NCBI RefSeq assembly: GCF_000516985.1
Contig: NW_006917091.1
Location: 1-64,000 of the forward strand
Source: Pestalotiopsis fici W106-1
Lineage: Eukaryota > Ascomycota > Sordariomycetes > Amphisphaeriales > Sporocadaceae
Direction of reading: 5' to 3'
DNA: 64,000 bases
In this document: positions 47,355 to 59,039 of the stretch, one piece after another
How positions within the stretch are numbered: position 1 is the stretch's first letter
How the letters are laid out: the number at the start of each line of letters is the position of its first letter
Notes under the pieces: generated by a model
What the model was told of the DNA's origin: nothing
Seen by the model: only the letters and a program-made list of their open reading frames with translations
Database searches by the model: none
Program-made: the position numbers and the translations under genes

Positions 47355-49141
47355 TCAATGAGGCATAACCCATTCTTCCTTTTTGTAGTTTGCCGGCCAC
47401 ACCCCATTTTTCCCTGGTGCCAATATCCCTTTAGGATCTAGTGCGTTCTTCAACTTCTCGTTCAACTTCATTTGTGCGTTATCATTGAAGCTGTATGTCC
47501 CTGCGATCTCGTCCATGAGCGCAAGGTGTGCCCTATATTCTCCCCAACCACGAGCAGCAGCTGCCGCAATCAGCGTTTTGATCAGCGTGTATGCCCGCCG
47601 CCGGCTCTCGTCGTCTTTCCGATCAAACACGATGCATACGATATGATGCATCTCTCGAAGGCCGACTAGAAAGGAGCCGATAAAGTCGAACCCATGCTCT
47701 TGCACAAGCTGACGCGTAAGTTGATACTGTGCTTGTGCCTCGTCACCAGTCACCGGCGCGATAGGTGAGAAGAACAGGTGACTTCCGTTCGGCAGCCAGT
47801 TGACCCACTCAAGCTCCGATATTGTTGGGATGCCTTGGAACGTAGTGTTGCGTGTCTGCATGGCAAGATCGTCCGGACGGTCTTCGAGGAAAAAGAACTT
47901 GGCTCCGGGGATATTCCCAAAGGAAGACTTGATAACGGACCAGAGGGAGTCTCGGACGACTTGAGGGCCATATAGTGCACCATACAAGTTCCAACGCCCA
48001 AGATTGAGCTGTTCGGCAATATTGTCCAATTCTTGATCGTCCAAAAGCTTCTCAGAGCTAGTGTATTTAGTTCGAGGACCCTGGTGGTAATTAGCACACC
48101 CACATCACTTTTCAAGGCAGAGCGAACCCACGGCTAGTGCCGCAGCCACAAGTATGCTTTCCAACTTTGGCGCGTTTTGGATTACTAGAGATATGCGTAA
48201 AGGCCGCATGATTTCGACGATTTTGTGTAGATCCTCGTTTCGTGGGAAGGTGATCAAGTAGGATTGGAAACCACCAGGGTTCATCATGAGCGATACGCCC
48301 ATCTTGACCACTACTCCGAGTGACGACTGACTGAAAATTCCGTCATTGTAGGGACCAAAGCCGTAATTGAATAGTTGCCAGCTTTTGTTCCATTCCTGCT
48401 CGTGTGGTGATTTGTTCTTGTCGGCCTGGGGATTCGGTAAGGCCCCCATGCCGGTCCTGATGAGGGATCCGTCCGGCAACACAACTTCAAGCCCACAGTG
48501 CATCATCCTGAGACTGACTGTCAGTCTGCATTGAATATATTCGCAGTGAATTATTGTCTCACTCACCAGTGGTCACCGTAGGGGGTATATCCGATGCCTC
48601 GTTCCAAAGTGTTCCCTATAAGGGAGCCACCACCCAGATCTGGCACATCCATCCATACATCTTTTCGCAGGTTGTTCTTAACCAGGTAGTCGTGGAGGTC
48701 GAAATACGACACACCCGGTTCAACGAGTGCGTATGCAGCGTCGGTGTTTACCTCCAGGATCCTGTTCATGTGTCTACCTAGATCGAGGGCAACGCTGCCT
48801 CGAACACGTGGAGCAGCACCGCCATAACCGATATTTCTGCCCGTTGAGAATGGCCAGACGGGTATCTCGAATTCGTTCGCCAGTCGCATCATGTCCTGGA
48901 CATCTGGCACCTGTCGCGGCATGACCACTGCGGAAGACAAGAATTCTTCTTTTTCGAGGACGTGGAACATGTCATGGGATTTCGAAGAGTCCATGTAGTC
49001 TTGCTTAGAGAATTGGCTTGGATCACTAATAACCATGATATTCATGATGCCGACCACTTGCGCAGCTCGACTGATGAATTCATGAAATTTCTCACGGTCC
49101 ACGGATGGAGGTAGAACGAAGGGGTCGCGAAATTCCTCCAT
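47355..49141 (-). CDS. Vanillyl-alcohol oxidase-type FAD oxidase
   Basis: Three exons (49141-48567, 48507-48132, 48080-47355) encode 558 residues, the size of Penicillium vanillyl-alcohol oxidase. The FAD-binding PCMH part holds PFSTGRNIGYGGAAPRVRG. The C-terminal cap has GSHLFFSPIAPVTG, FLVGLREMHHIVCIVF (region of the His that binds FAD covalently in the known enzyme) and GWGEYRAHLALMDEI, whose Tyr-Arg pair matches the active-site pair of that enzyme. It would oxidise 4-hydroxybenzylic or 4-alkylphenol substrates with release of H2O2. No signal peptide; probably cytosolic or peroxisomal (C-terminus MPH, no clear PTS1). Introns are 59 and 51 nt. Confidence 0.9.
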
Positions 49142-50231
49142 GATGATAGTAGCAAAGATGTATCGGTGCTAGCGATTGGAAATTTCAACTTTTATTGCTG
49201 GAAGAGTGAGGGTTGTGATGCCTCAAGACACACTGTACCTGAGGTAAAGAATGGTATGGATAAAGGCTCCGATTTCTGGCCTCAATTAGATTCAATCAGC
49301 GAAAACGTGGGCTGTAAGCCAGGTCTAATACTTGGTAGAATCCTCAATTGCTTGTATTTTGGGGCTTGACGAGTCTAGGCCTGAATGACAGACTACAGCA
49401 CGTCATTCCACTTTACGCAAATGGATATTATCTACAGTGCCACAATAGTCTATAGAGACCCAGTAATCATGTCATCTCCGCATATCCTACATGGTTTATC
49501 CACTATCACTTATCTAATTATTATGCCGGGGTATAAACGGGCCTTGTATGGCGTTAATTAGGGAGCACTATAGTGCATTTCATAAAAAAATAATTAAAAT
49601 AGTTTTATTCCTATCATACAAGCTAATTGTCAGGTGGTGGATCATAGATCCCACATACCAGGGTGTGCCTGAGCACACTGATCAACACCATAGTGTTCAT
49701 AGAGATATACGGGGGCTCCCAGGCGTTAGCGGGGCCACCCAAATAAGCGTGCACCTCGTCACAACTGGAGGTGCAGAATATAGATCCATACATCACACAA
49801 TTGACATCCATATCAGACCAGTTCAAACTCCAATTGGAAAGCACCCCCTTGATCAACACATAGAGTCAACCTTGTTAGGGCAGCGCCGGTTTGTCCTGCA
49901 CGATTAGGTGGGGTTTCATTGGACTCTAACGTGCTCGTGCTCCATTGGGCGCTATATTGCGAGTATGCTTGATTACTAGTGGAATGTCACTAACCTAGGT
50001 CTGTCTGACCAAAGTAGACCTGCGAAACTGAGAGGCGTCAGCACCGCCTGCGGCCCCTCGATAACTGATGATGGATAGGAATGCATCGAAATTTAGGAAA
50101 GAAAACCATCGTTGACTATATCTTGTCTCTGTGCAGGATGGTAAGATTTGTATCAATGTCTAATGCCGCATGCAATTTCATACCTATTACCTATCATCGG
50201 AATCAGCCGTACTTGAACCACTGTCTTCAGC
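49142..50231. other. Divergent intergenic region
   Basis: 1.1 kb between the VAO-type gene and the methyltransferase, containing both promoters. The frame at 49548-49907 has no resemblance to a family. Confidence 0.45.
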
Positions 50232-51209
50232 ATGGTGATAGCTACAGTATCTCCTGCCAGCACCCGTAGCTACCATGGCACAGATTCAACCTATGTGTTA
50301 CCAAACGAGTAAGTGGCTGCTTGCCGTATATAGATATTTTGGCGAGCTAAGAACCTCTCTACAAGTGCCACTGAGCAGGACCGCCTGGACGCCCAAGCTA
50401 CTGCTATTGTTGCAATGATTGGCGGAGTCCCTGTGCTTGCTCCCATCGGGACGATGCAGGAGACCACAGCAAAGGCCGTCGATGTTGGGTGCGGTACTGG
50501 AGTGGCAACAATGCAGATCGCGAGTTATTTGCCCTCCGCGACGGTCTATGGGTTGGACATTTCGGAAGTCGCACAATCCAGCCAGATCATGGCCCCACCT
50601 AACGTGACTTGGGTGGTTGGCAATATTTTACATGTTGACCATGACAAGAAGGTCGGGGACGATCTTGTCACTTGCAAAATCTTCGCCCGGAGCAGTTTGG
50701 ACTACATATTCGGTCGCATGCTGTTCTTGGGCATCAACGACTGGCCTCGCTATTTCTCAGTGGCAACTCGCGCCCTCGCTCCTGGTGGCTATATTGAGCA
50801 CCAAGACTTGGATTGGAACTTTTATCGTGTAGGCACCAATGATTGTTTGAGTGACAATTGGGAGTGGCACAGACGAGTGGTCTCTGCTATTGAGAAATTA
50901 GGCATGTCTGCCCGAGCAGGGTCGGACGCGAGAGGCGCCATGGAGGAAGCAGGGCTGGAGGTGAAAGCCGTCAAGACATTCGAGTTCTCGTTTGTCCCAT
51001 CATCTAAATCGCCGCAAAGCCAGCCGATGGGAAGATATGTCCAAGAAAAACTGGTACCTCAGTATCCTGAACTACTCAGAAAACTCCTCGAGACTGAAAC
51101 TACGCCAAATGAACTGTCCAGGCTCACAAAGGAATGTCTGCGGGATATTAGCTGTGAGGAAGGGATTCATCAGAAATATACTGTCACCCTTGCTAGAAAG
51201 AAGATGTAA
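50232..51209 (+). CDS. LaeA-like SAM-dependent methyltransferase
   Basis: Two exons (50232-50308, 50366-51209) give 306 residues. The start MVIATVSPASTRSYHG leads to YVLPND, then DRLDAQ and the SAM-binding motif I AVDVGCGTGVATMQIA. The acidic end of motif II reads GLDISEVAQ and a later block reads RALAPGGYIEHQDLDW. This is the pattern of fungal LaeA-like class I methyltransferases, many of which methylate small molecules in secondary-metabolite loci, while a few act as regulators. Which applies here cannot be told. The ATG was selected because it continues the conserved YHG...LPND frame through the intron. Confidence 0.87.
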
Positions 51210-53136
51210 CAATAATAATGCTATTGGACATTGTCTAGTGCTAGAAGACATTCTGAAAAGTGGTCGTGTAGTCGTATTGATCTAAAGAGCAGAATAGTGC
51301 AAATAGTGTATTTTACAACTATCCGTATTGTGTGTAGATGATGCTTATCTGTTTGGGTTGTGACGTGTTCTGGCACTTTGTCCATGCTTTTCCAGAAAAG
51401 CCTTTGTTATCAAAGAAGTGTCAATCCCGCTCAAGGCCGAGAAGCACCAGATATATCGGGCTTGTTCCTTGTCCTTGACAGCTTGAGGGATATGACGCGG
51501 TTGGGCCAACTGCGAGCAAATTTGGCACCTCATTTATCGATGGTTGCGGTAAGAATTGCTCACATCGACCGACATACAATCAGATCGGGAAACCTACTAA
51601 CCGCCTAACCTTAGGTGCTAGATAGGTAGTGAGTAGCGCGAGTTTGCGCTCCCTGTTAGAACGGGGACGCGCGGGGCCAGGTAGGTAGGCTTAGTGGATG
51701 CATCCAGCGACCATAGTGGATGGTTACAGTGGGTGCTAGTGGACATTATAGTTAGGGCCTAAGGAAGAACTCTTGATTTGAGAAGAACACACAGAACCTG
51801 GAAGCGCTTCAGTGTAAAAAAGGCCCGTTAAATTAGCAAGTTTTATTACCTACGGTACAGAAGACTTCTAATCCCCCTTAAAGCACCACAGCTGTACTAA
51901 GCCTGTTTCTCGTTGGGCAGACTTGCAAAAATTAACGTTTCAAGGTTGTTTGGCAAAATTGTCCACGCGTTCCAGCGATAGCCCAGCCTCTGTTTCGAAG
52001 TCTTCCGTTCAAATCAGCTGCCGAGTCAACCAAACACACCATCCAAATAGTTAACATTTGGAGTTCTGCCTTGGCCTACAGGTACCTAACAGCGCTGCCC
52101 CACAACCTTTTCAGCCATTGTGCATGTCCATGTCGCACTGCTCCGGTTCAATAGGTACATATGGTGTAACTTTCAAGCCTCAATAGTCATACTTATAAGC
52201 AAGAGAAATGCCGCAAGTAATCACCGAGGCCTGGATTGGGTATCTCTATTGTTTTTGCTGGATTGATCTCTACTCGGCAGTCCTCGATAACGTAGACTCT
52301 CCAGCACTAGGTACTGACAACTGGCAGGGTTTCTATGGTGTTTGAATTGACTGTGCTGGTGCAGTGTGAACAGTGGTGCAGTGCTATTAGTAGTGCAATC
52401 CAGTGGGTGCAATCTAGTGGGTTGTAGTGCAGTGGGTGCATTTTGGTAGATGTAGTCTACATTTAGTGGGCGTAGTCGGATGGGTTCAGTGTAGTTGGTA
52501 CAGTACAGTGATGCTTCTTGGCTAGGTCAGCCGAGCCCTGGACAAATTGGGGGGTTGACATCAGTTCCGTGGATCTTGGGGATCTCATTGAAAAAAATAG
52601 TGCTAAAGACGACGCTAGAGCGACAGGCGTTGTCGTGAACGATGTCGCCATTAGCAAAGGGCGGTAACTAAGCCTCAAGTGCGTTGGATGGCGGTCTCAC
52701 TAATATTGCCCTGAAGCTCGGAGTGATGCTCGGTTTGATACTAAGCTATTTTCTCGAGTTAGAAGGCCATGGTGATTTCTGTGGACACTGAAACGGGTGG
52801 TTGATTCATTGTACAGGCTAGTCGCGAAAATAGACTTGTATGGACATGGGAATGAGGGATGGGGGAGCCATGAAATAGTGATTGACGCTGAATATGATGC
52901 CTAGAGCTGACATAATTTAGGGGGTGCCAACGGCATTGGACGCACCAAGCCGCACATGCAAGTGGCATGCTGGCACCAACACAGAAGCGCAATCCGCGTC
53001 AGAGTTGCCCAACTTGGTTTCCTGCTGGGTCAAATAATCTACGAAGTGCATGTCAGCGAATCCCCGCGAGTATATTCGCATGTGACGATTCGGCTAGTTG
53101 ATTCAGGGATAACCTACTGCCTGCAGAATCCTCGAC
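51210..53136. other. Intergenic region with minisatellites
   Basis: 1.9 kb without a gene. It holds degenerate GTGG-rich repeats near 51692-51745 and a stronger array at 52365-52510 (listed separately). Confidence 0.5.
52365..52510. repeat. Degenerate minisatellite, GTGCAGTG/AGTGGGTG units
   Basis: Tandem, imperfect units of about 11-16 bp built on AGTGGGTGCA and GTGTAGTGG words, for example around 52370-52490. Similar words recur at 51692-51745 and at 55505-55612, so this is a dispersed family and not a one-off slip. Confidence 0.75.
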
Positions 53137-54387
53137 TCAATCCGAGGGAGGTGATGCTGGCCACATATCATAGTCGATCACATCACTCCAAAGAAGCACT
53201 TCATTTTCATCGTCTTGTCCGTACCAATCATCAAAGTCTTGTTCTAGCCCAGGCGTCCGAGACGGCTTCTTGACTGGCCGTTTTCTCTTCCCCCTTCGGT
53301 TCTGTCGTTCTTGAAGAAACGATTTCTTGGCTTTTTCCGCCCATGACTCCAACGAAACAGGGCTCAAGAGGCAGCGAAGTACCAGTTCTCTGATCGACAA
53401 TGAATCTTCCATGCTGTCGTGACCTATCGTACCCGCGCCTTGCCGGATCTCCAAACCGAGGATGTCTTTGCAGAGCTGTTGCAACCCCCATCTCCTACCG
53501 ACTTTACGGTCTTTGAAAACAGCTGTGGAAGTGATAATTTGCGAGTCTACTACCGTGGCATGTGATACTCCCAGGACATTCAAATCAAAGTTGAGAGATT
53601 GACCGATGAGTATCGTATTCTCGTCAATGTGTTTCCAGAGTTCTTGACGAGCTCCCGCAGATCCAACCAGAGTTTGACCTCGGGCCATGGCGATGGCCAT
53701 GTCGGCCGGAGACAGGCCAGTGATTTTCGTCCGCCAATCAATGATTTGCTGCCAAGGCTTGACGATGGAATTGATGAGAACCTCTCCCGTGAAGAAATCG
53801 AGAGCGCAGAGCTGGACCGCCTCGTCCCGACCATCTATGCAGCCGACCATGGCACAGTCGAGCACGACAGCTTTTCTTTTTGGCGTCAGGAAACTTGGAC
53901 TGGGTGATCGAAAGAAGACCGTAGTCGGTGCGTCGAGCTGTTTGGAGCAGTGGAAGGTCATGCCGGAAACATCTGCGAGGAAGTAGCCATGCTGCACGAG
54001 ACAGTCTGCCGAATGGCGTTGAGCTTTTAACAAGTTCTCGGCATTTGTCGCGTCTAACAAGGACAGAATTGAATAATCGTTCTCTCTGTATCGAATGGTA
54101 GGTTTGGGTTGTGGTGTCGGAATTGAAGCAGCATTCGTCTGTGATGCACTGGCTGAGGGCATCGGGGCATTTGCGACTGGGGAAGGTGTCAGGACCGTGG
54201 AGGCATGTTTTGCTGCGTTGTGCTGAATCCGAGCGTCTTCGCTGGAAAAGGTTTTTCTGCATTCCTGGCACCGAGGATGCCTCTTAAGCTTTTTACCTAA
54301 GAGATGCTTCGCGAGTGCTGATTTGTCAATGAAATGCTCGTCACATATATGGCACAGTGGGCCAGCAATGTGCTGTTCTGCTGTCAT
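53137..54387 (-). CDS. Zinc-finger DEDDh 3'-5' exonuclease (REX4-like), first-motif Glu replaced
   Basis: Single exon, 416 residues from the ATG at 54387; an in-frame ATG at 54498 would add 37 residues. The N-terminus has two C2H2-type units (CHICDEHFIDKSALAKHL and CQECRKTFSSEDARIQH). The C-terminal exonuclease domain has LDCAMVG (motif I), GQSLNFDLNVL (motif II) and HDSMEDSLS (motif III). RNase T-type exonucleases carry DxE in motif I; here the codon is GCC, giving DCA instead of DCE, so one metal ligand is lost. The C-terminus is basic then acidic (KRKRPVKK, DDWYGQDDENE). RNA processing or turnover by relatives suggests the role; activity is doubtful. Confidence 0.82.
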   Translation of the reverse strand: MTAEQHIAGPLCHICDEHFIDKSALAKHLLGKKLKRHPRCQECRKTFSSEDARIQHNAAKHASTVLTPSPVANAPMPSASASQTNAASIPTPQPKPTIRYRENDYSILSLLDATNAENLLKAQRHSADCLVQHGYFLADVSGMTFHCSKQLDAPTTVFFRSPSPSFLTPKRKAVVLDCAMVGCIDGRDEAVQLCALDFFTGEVLINSIVKPWQQIIDWRTKITGLSPADMAIAMARGQTLVGSAGARQELWKHIDENTILIGQSLNFDLNVLGVSHATVVDSQIITSTAVFKDRKVGRRWGLQQLCKDILGLEIRQGAGTIGHDSMEDSLSIRELVLRCLLSPVSLESWAEKAKKSFLQERQNRRGKRKRPVKKPSRTPGLEQDFDDWYGQDDENEVLLWSDVIDYDMWPASPPSD

Positions 54388-55737
54388 ATTGAATGAAGCT
54401 TCGAGAGTAGGTATCCTCGCTGATGAATGCGTCAAAAGAAGAGGTTGAATACATCCAAGTTGGAGCGGGAGGAAACCAGAGCAGGAGGAGCAGCTCACAA
54501 ACGAAGAGAATAGAGGCCTACCAGAAATTTGCTTTTATTATTGAGGGTGCTGATTAGGAAACCCAAAATGAGAAGAGATGCATGCAACTTGTCCCTGGAT
54601 AATTGGGTAACAGCAATCGCTTAGATGAGGAACACGGCACATAATATGCGGGAAGTGATTTGTTGGGCCTCTGTGCATAACGGAGTATTGGAGTTTAGAA
54701 GCATGGCAGACACATCCTGGTGCGCCACAGCGTAACTGTGTACCTGCCTACTAGTGTGGCACCCTTCGGGTAACACGATCGAAAGGGCTTATTGAGTCTC
54801 TGTGTGCACATAATCTTTTCGTAAATGTAGGCCGTCTTTTTCAAAAGTATCCTTATTTTGGAAAATAGTTGTATCATATATGCCCAAAACTGATTGTCAC
54901 ATGTTATGAATTCTACTCTATCCCGTGTTCCTTGATCGTTCGACAGGTTATTCGCAGCTGATGTTCAAGCATTATGAGGTCAACCACGTCTTCGCATTCG
55001 CAGAATAAGTTACCGCATGTATTAGGTATACCTCTCACAATAGCTTAGAAAGATCAGGGACTCGGGGCTAGTGCAGCGACAAGTCGACACTGCGAGTTAT
55101 TGTGCTTGTTACTATACTGCCGGGACGAAGCTGGCCTCTGCTTGGATCCCGACGGAGACACGCTCACTGTGCCAGGAGTTCCAATTGTAGCGTAACACTC
55201 ATCGAATCAACCAGCCATCACGTTATCCATCTGCACGCTCTGAGAAGGTCGTGATTGGGTAGCCGTATACACAAGCTCATGTTCTCGTATTTTCAAGAAT
55301 GAACTATATTGGCCTCATAAGATACTCACTGTGCACAGGCGGGTGGAATGAGTTCAAGAACAAATTAGTGTGGTATCATGGACATTGAAAAGATACACTG
55401 TATCTACGGCTGTCACGTTGTTCTTTTCGCCCGTCACTGTTGCGGTACTAGATTTGCGCCCGCAACGTCCAACCACAAAAACAGAGTAACGTCTCAATTG
55501 CATACAGTGGGTGTAGTATAGTGGGTGCAGTGTAGCCCGTGCAGTAGCCCGTGCAGTGCAGTGGATGTAGTCTAATGAGTGTGATGCGACGAGTGCAGTG
55601 CAATAGGTGCAGTACGTATTTGCGGCTGCAGTGGTTGTTGTCTGCCCCATCCATAGGTGGTAGTGGGGCGCACGTACTTTAGTTTACTCTTATTATTCAT
55701 TTTGCAATAAACGTCGCTACGGAGCTCTGTATAGGCC
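54388..55737. other. Intergenic region
   Basis: 1.35 kb with no gene. Contains the second copy of the GTGCAGTG minisatellite (55505-55612). Confidence 0.5.
55505..55612. repeat. Minisatellite, same word family as 52365-52510
   Basis: Units of roughly 10-16 bp such as AGTGGGTGCAGTGTAGCCCG, CAGTGCAGTGGATGTAG and GAGTGCAGTGCAATAGG in tandem, matching the words at 52.4 kb. Confidence 0.75.
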
Positions 55738-56882
55738 CTATGATCTGGCGTCCCTTGCCTCATTCTCCCGGCGCACGTAGTATAGATGATGAGTGATTCC
55801 AGCGGCAGCTAGCACACAACCGACGGACTGTAAGAACCCAAATGAATCATTCCATAGAAAGACAGAGATGCCAATCATGATCAAGTCCGTCAAAATCCCA
55901 CAAATACTTAGTGTTAGAGACGAGGTCTCCTTAACCTAGGACGGGTTAGTGATGTTCTATTGATATCAATAAACCCATACCACTGAAAAACCTGCGAGGT
56001 CAAAGACAAAGCACAGGGCGGAGTTGGCTAGAAGAAAATGCCAGTTTGCCCAAATCTCATCAGGCGTCGGAGAAGTCATCATAAACGTAGACACGATGCT
56101 AACCATACATGCCACAGGCGCGAACTGATACTGAAGAGCAATTGGTTCCATGCTCGACTGGGGCGACTCCAGGGCTCTCTGGGCAAGAACCAACCGAACA
56201 GCATCAGTAGACGTTGACATGACTTGCATGGCGATGCCCATAAAAGCTGGTTGACCCCATCCAGAGGAGGCCAAGATGATGCCTCCTGATATTATGACGA
56301 TATCCAAGCATTTGACCCATGTAACGCTAGCCAGACCTGCTGCGAATAGCAGGATACACACCAGCACTGGGGTCAGTGCTTTGAGCACATGGATTGCTGC
56401 AATGTTCAGCTGAATATAAGCAGTGTTTGCGAGCGTTAGACTGCATGTTGTGAAGACCGCTAAGGGGAAAACTTGCGCAAAGGTTTTTTTCCAATCCAAT
56501 GCGGTGACCTCACGAGGGGCCAAAACCTTGGTTGAAAATGCTACTGCTTGTGTGCATAAGGTATTGAACAGGAGATGGCAGGTGACTACAAATGCTGCTA
56601 TTGATGGATTGACAACTTCAGCCATAGATCTTAGGCTGGCAGAAGAAGCGGGAGCACTGACGATATTCTGTTGATGAGCATAATGGCGAGAGTATTCGGC
56701 TTTCAAACTTACTGAAATCACGGTCAACAAATATCCACCTCTTGATGAAAACGACTGCCATACACAGAATCAACCATAAACTGTGACAAGTTTAGCTTCA
56801 GTAGTTGTCTACGAATTGCGACGATCACAGACCAAATGTATGAAACTGCAGCGCTGGGTCTGCTGGAACGGTGACCTGACAT
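55738..56882 (-). CDS. Triose-phosphate/nucleotide-sugar-type transporter (TPT family) 1
   Basis: Four exons (56882-56833, 56780-56713, 56615-55981, 55935-55738) give 316 residues. The N-terminal helices read LWLILCMAVVFIKRWIF; the family pattern NxxNIAAIHVLKALTPVLVC appears (TAYIQLNIAAIHVLKALTPV), and FDLAGFSVVKETSSLTLSICG matches the GxxxxxxSALT motif. Such drug/metabolite-superfamily carriers exchange nucleotide sugars or phosphorylated sugars across Golgi or ER membranes. The first two exons are set by phase and are less certain than the rest. A relative lies 0.8 kb downstream on the same strand. Confidence 0.75.
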
Positions 56883-57720
56883 TTCCAGAAGATTTGCAGA
56901 CTCGAGCTTGTGCGACTTTATGAGTGCCAATCAGGAAGAAATAGGGAGTATGAGCGTGCTATCGCAACATGGAGCTATTGGAAAGGGAGACGTTCCGCAG
57001 TGTTTGTAGTATTGACAGATTTCCAAGTTAGATCCTCTTCTCGTATTGTCGAAATTCAGTAGCTCTTTCTATAGGGGACAGCGTCGAGGATTGCTCGTGG
57101 CGAATCGCAGAAATCTGTGGGCTCAAGAGACGGATAAAGTGCCATCCTTTTGGAAATCGCCAATGTCAAGACCTTGAGCTGAGTAGCCCCTGTCCACCTG
57201 CGGGCCATTTGGCTCGTCTATGGCCCCACCGTGGTAATGGTAAGCATCGCTGTTACGTATCAGACCACATTGCCGAATTAAGTAGAAGGCCGCAGTTGTC
57301 CCGCCCCTCACCCTTGTCAAACGAGATGCTGACAAGCCTGCGAGAGGTCTGTCATCATGCATATTTCCGATACATGCAATCGGAGATCAGAGCTCACACA
57401 TCAATGTACGCTTGCATGTAGTCCAGTCTAGCTTATTCGACCAGGAAATAGTTACCAAGGACGGAAATAGCTGCCCAATACAAACCGGCTTAGTGGCTTA
57501 CCGAGAATTATCACCGTCAATGGACCTCAGGTACGGATCGCAACAGAGGGCGTCCCTTCGAAAGCTCGAGACCGTAGCACTACTCGTGTAAAAGTATGAG
57601 AAGAGTGTGTGCGTTAATGTAGTTTCAAATACTGTGGAGGATTTTGGCATCCGTAGACATTTGGCCAAGTTGTCCCACGCCATTTGGGACTCCTGCCAAT
57701 GAGTCTGATATCTCCTGCCT
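56883..57720. other. Intergenic
   Basis: 840 bp between the two transporters, including a short frame at 57123-57362 without resemblance to a family. Confidence 0.45.
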
Positions 57721-59039
57721 TCAACACTTATACATGACTAATCCGATGAGAGCAATGTTATAACCAACAATCTGGACGGGTGCCATGGGCGTGCGCCATA
57801 TCAGTACGGCGGTGATAACTAGCAGGATATTTTTGAAGACACCACTTAGGTGGAGGACGAGGCCCGAGGTCTTACCAATCTGTCTCAAATTAGAATCAAA
57901 CGCTTGATCTTGAATGTAATAGTACATACCACCATCATGCTCGCCACATTCAGGAAGAATGCAGAAAACATATTCAAGGCCAGCATGGCTACCCCAGCTC
58001 GTCCTACGGCTGACCAATGGAAAGACTCCCATTCCGTCTCCCATGCAACGACGAGATTGATCACAGCAGATATGGGGGCGTAATAATAAAGTCCGACGAG
58101 TGGATCCATGGTCACGCCTTTTCCTGAAAGCAAATCCTGAATCAAGACGACTCGAATAGACTCGAAGATGAGACCGCCGCAACTGTACAGAATACCTATC
58201 CAGGAGAAATTGATTTCGCCGGCACTAGCCATGCTGACGCCAAAGACAATGACCAGCAGCTTGAAGAGAGTTGTTCTCGTAGGTGCTTCTAATCCCCACA
58301 ACCAAGCCATCATCAGCGTGGTGAAAGGAGCGGCATTCTGATAGTCAGATTAGTAGACTGAAATGAAGTTAGCGTCTCTCCAGGTCACTGACCTTTATTA
58401 TCTGTATAAGAGCTAGGCTCAAATGCAGATAGACGAGGTTACTGCATATCAAACTGCCAGTGTAAAATACAGCTATCGGGACTACTGCATACATATAACG
58501 ACTCTTGGTCACTTTGTTCTTGTGTCGATTATCGAGTAAAGTAGTAGTCTTCGCTAGGATTTGAGTGGCTAGAGAGGCAAACGTCATGTGCAAAAATGTG
58601 AGAATCACCGCTTGTAGCAAGTCAATATTGGAAGATGATGATAATATCTTGGGTTATATACTTACGATAGCCTGAGCCGCGGATCAGCGTGAGAAACGGG
58701 AGCATATTCATATCAGAGAAAAACTCACGGAAACCAGCATTGTCAATTAGCCACTTGTTGAATAGAATGGTCAGAGTTGAAAAGAACATCCAATTGCTTG
58801 AAGAGGGATTACTGTTAATGCTTATTCGGGCGTACCTTGCAAGAGGTATCTTACATAATACAGAATAAGGACTTTATGGACAGGCCGTTGTGTCTTCCGA
58901 TCTGTGTCCTGATCGAAAAGGGTAGGACAGGTTCGCGCATATTTAGGCTGGGATAAATTTCATAAAGTACAAATGCAAAGACGGCGAGAGTTGCAAGTGG
59001 CGAGCGATGCGCGAGGTGACGTTGGGGGCATGATATCAT
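57721..59039 (-). CDS. Triose-phosphate/nucleotide-sugar-type transporter (TPT family) 2, with microexon
   Basis: Six exons (59039-58855, 58796-58729, 58671-58666, 58610-58393, 58337-57930, 57879-57721) give 347 residues, or about 315 from the inner Met at 58943. The core LTILFNKWLIDNAGF, FRYPVILTFLHMTFASLATQ, LIQIIKNAAPFTTLMMAWLWG and SGVFKNILLVITAVLIW match family signatures. The third exon is only 6 nt (GCTATC): it is required to complete the very conserved FRYP, and reading without it breaks the frame. It is flanked by a CAG acceptor and a GTAAGT donor. Likely a Golgi/ER sugar-nucleotide carrier, substrate unknown. The alternative N-terminus is uncertain. Confidence 0.82.
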
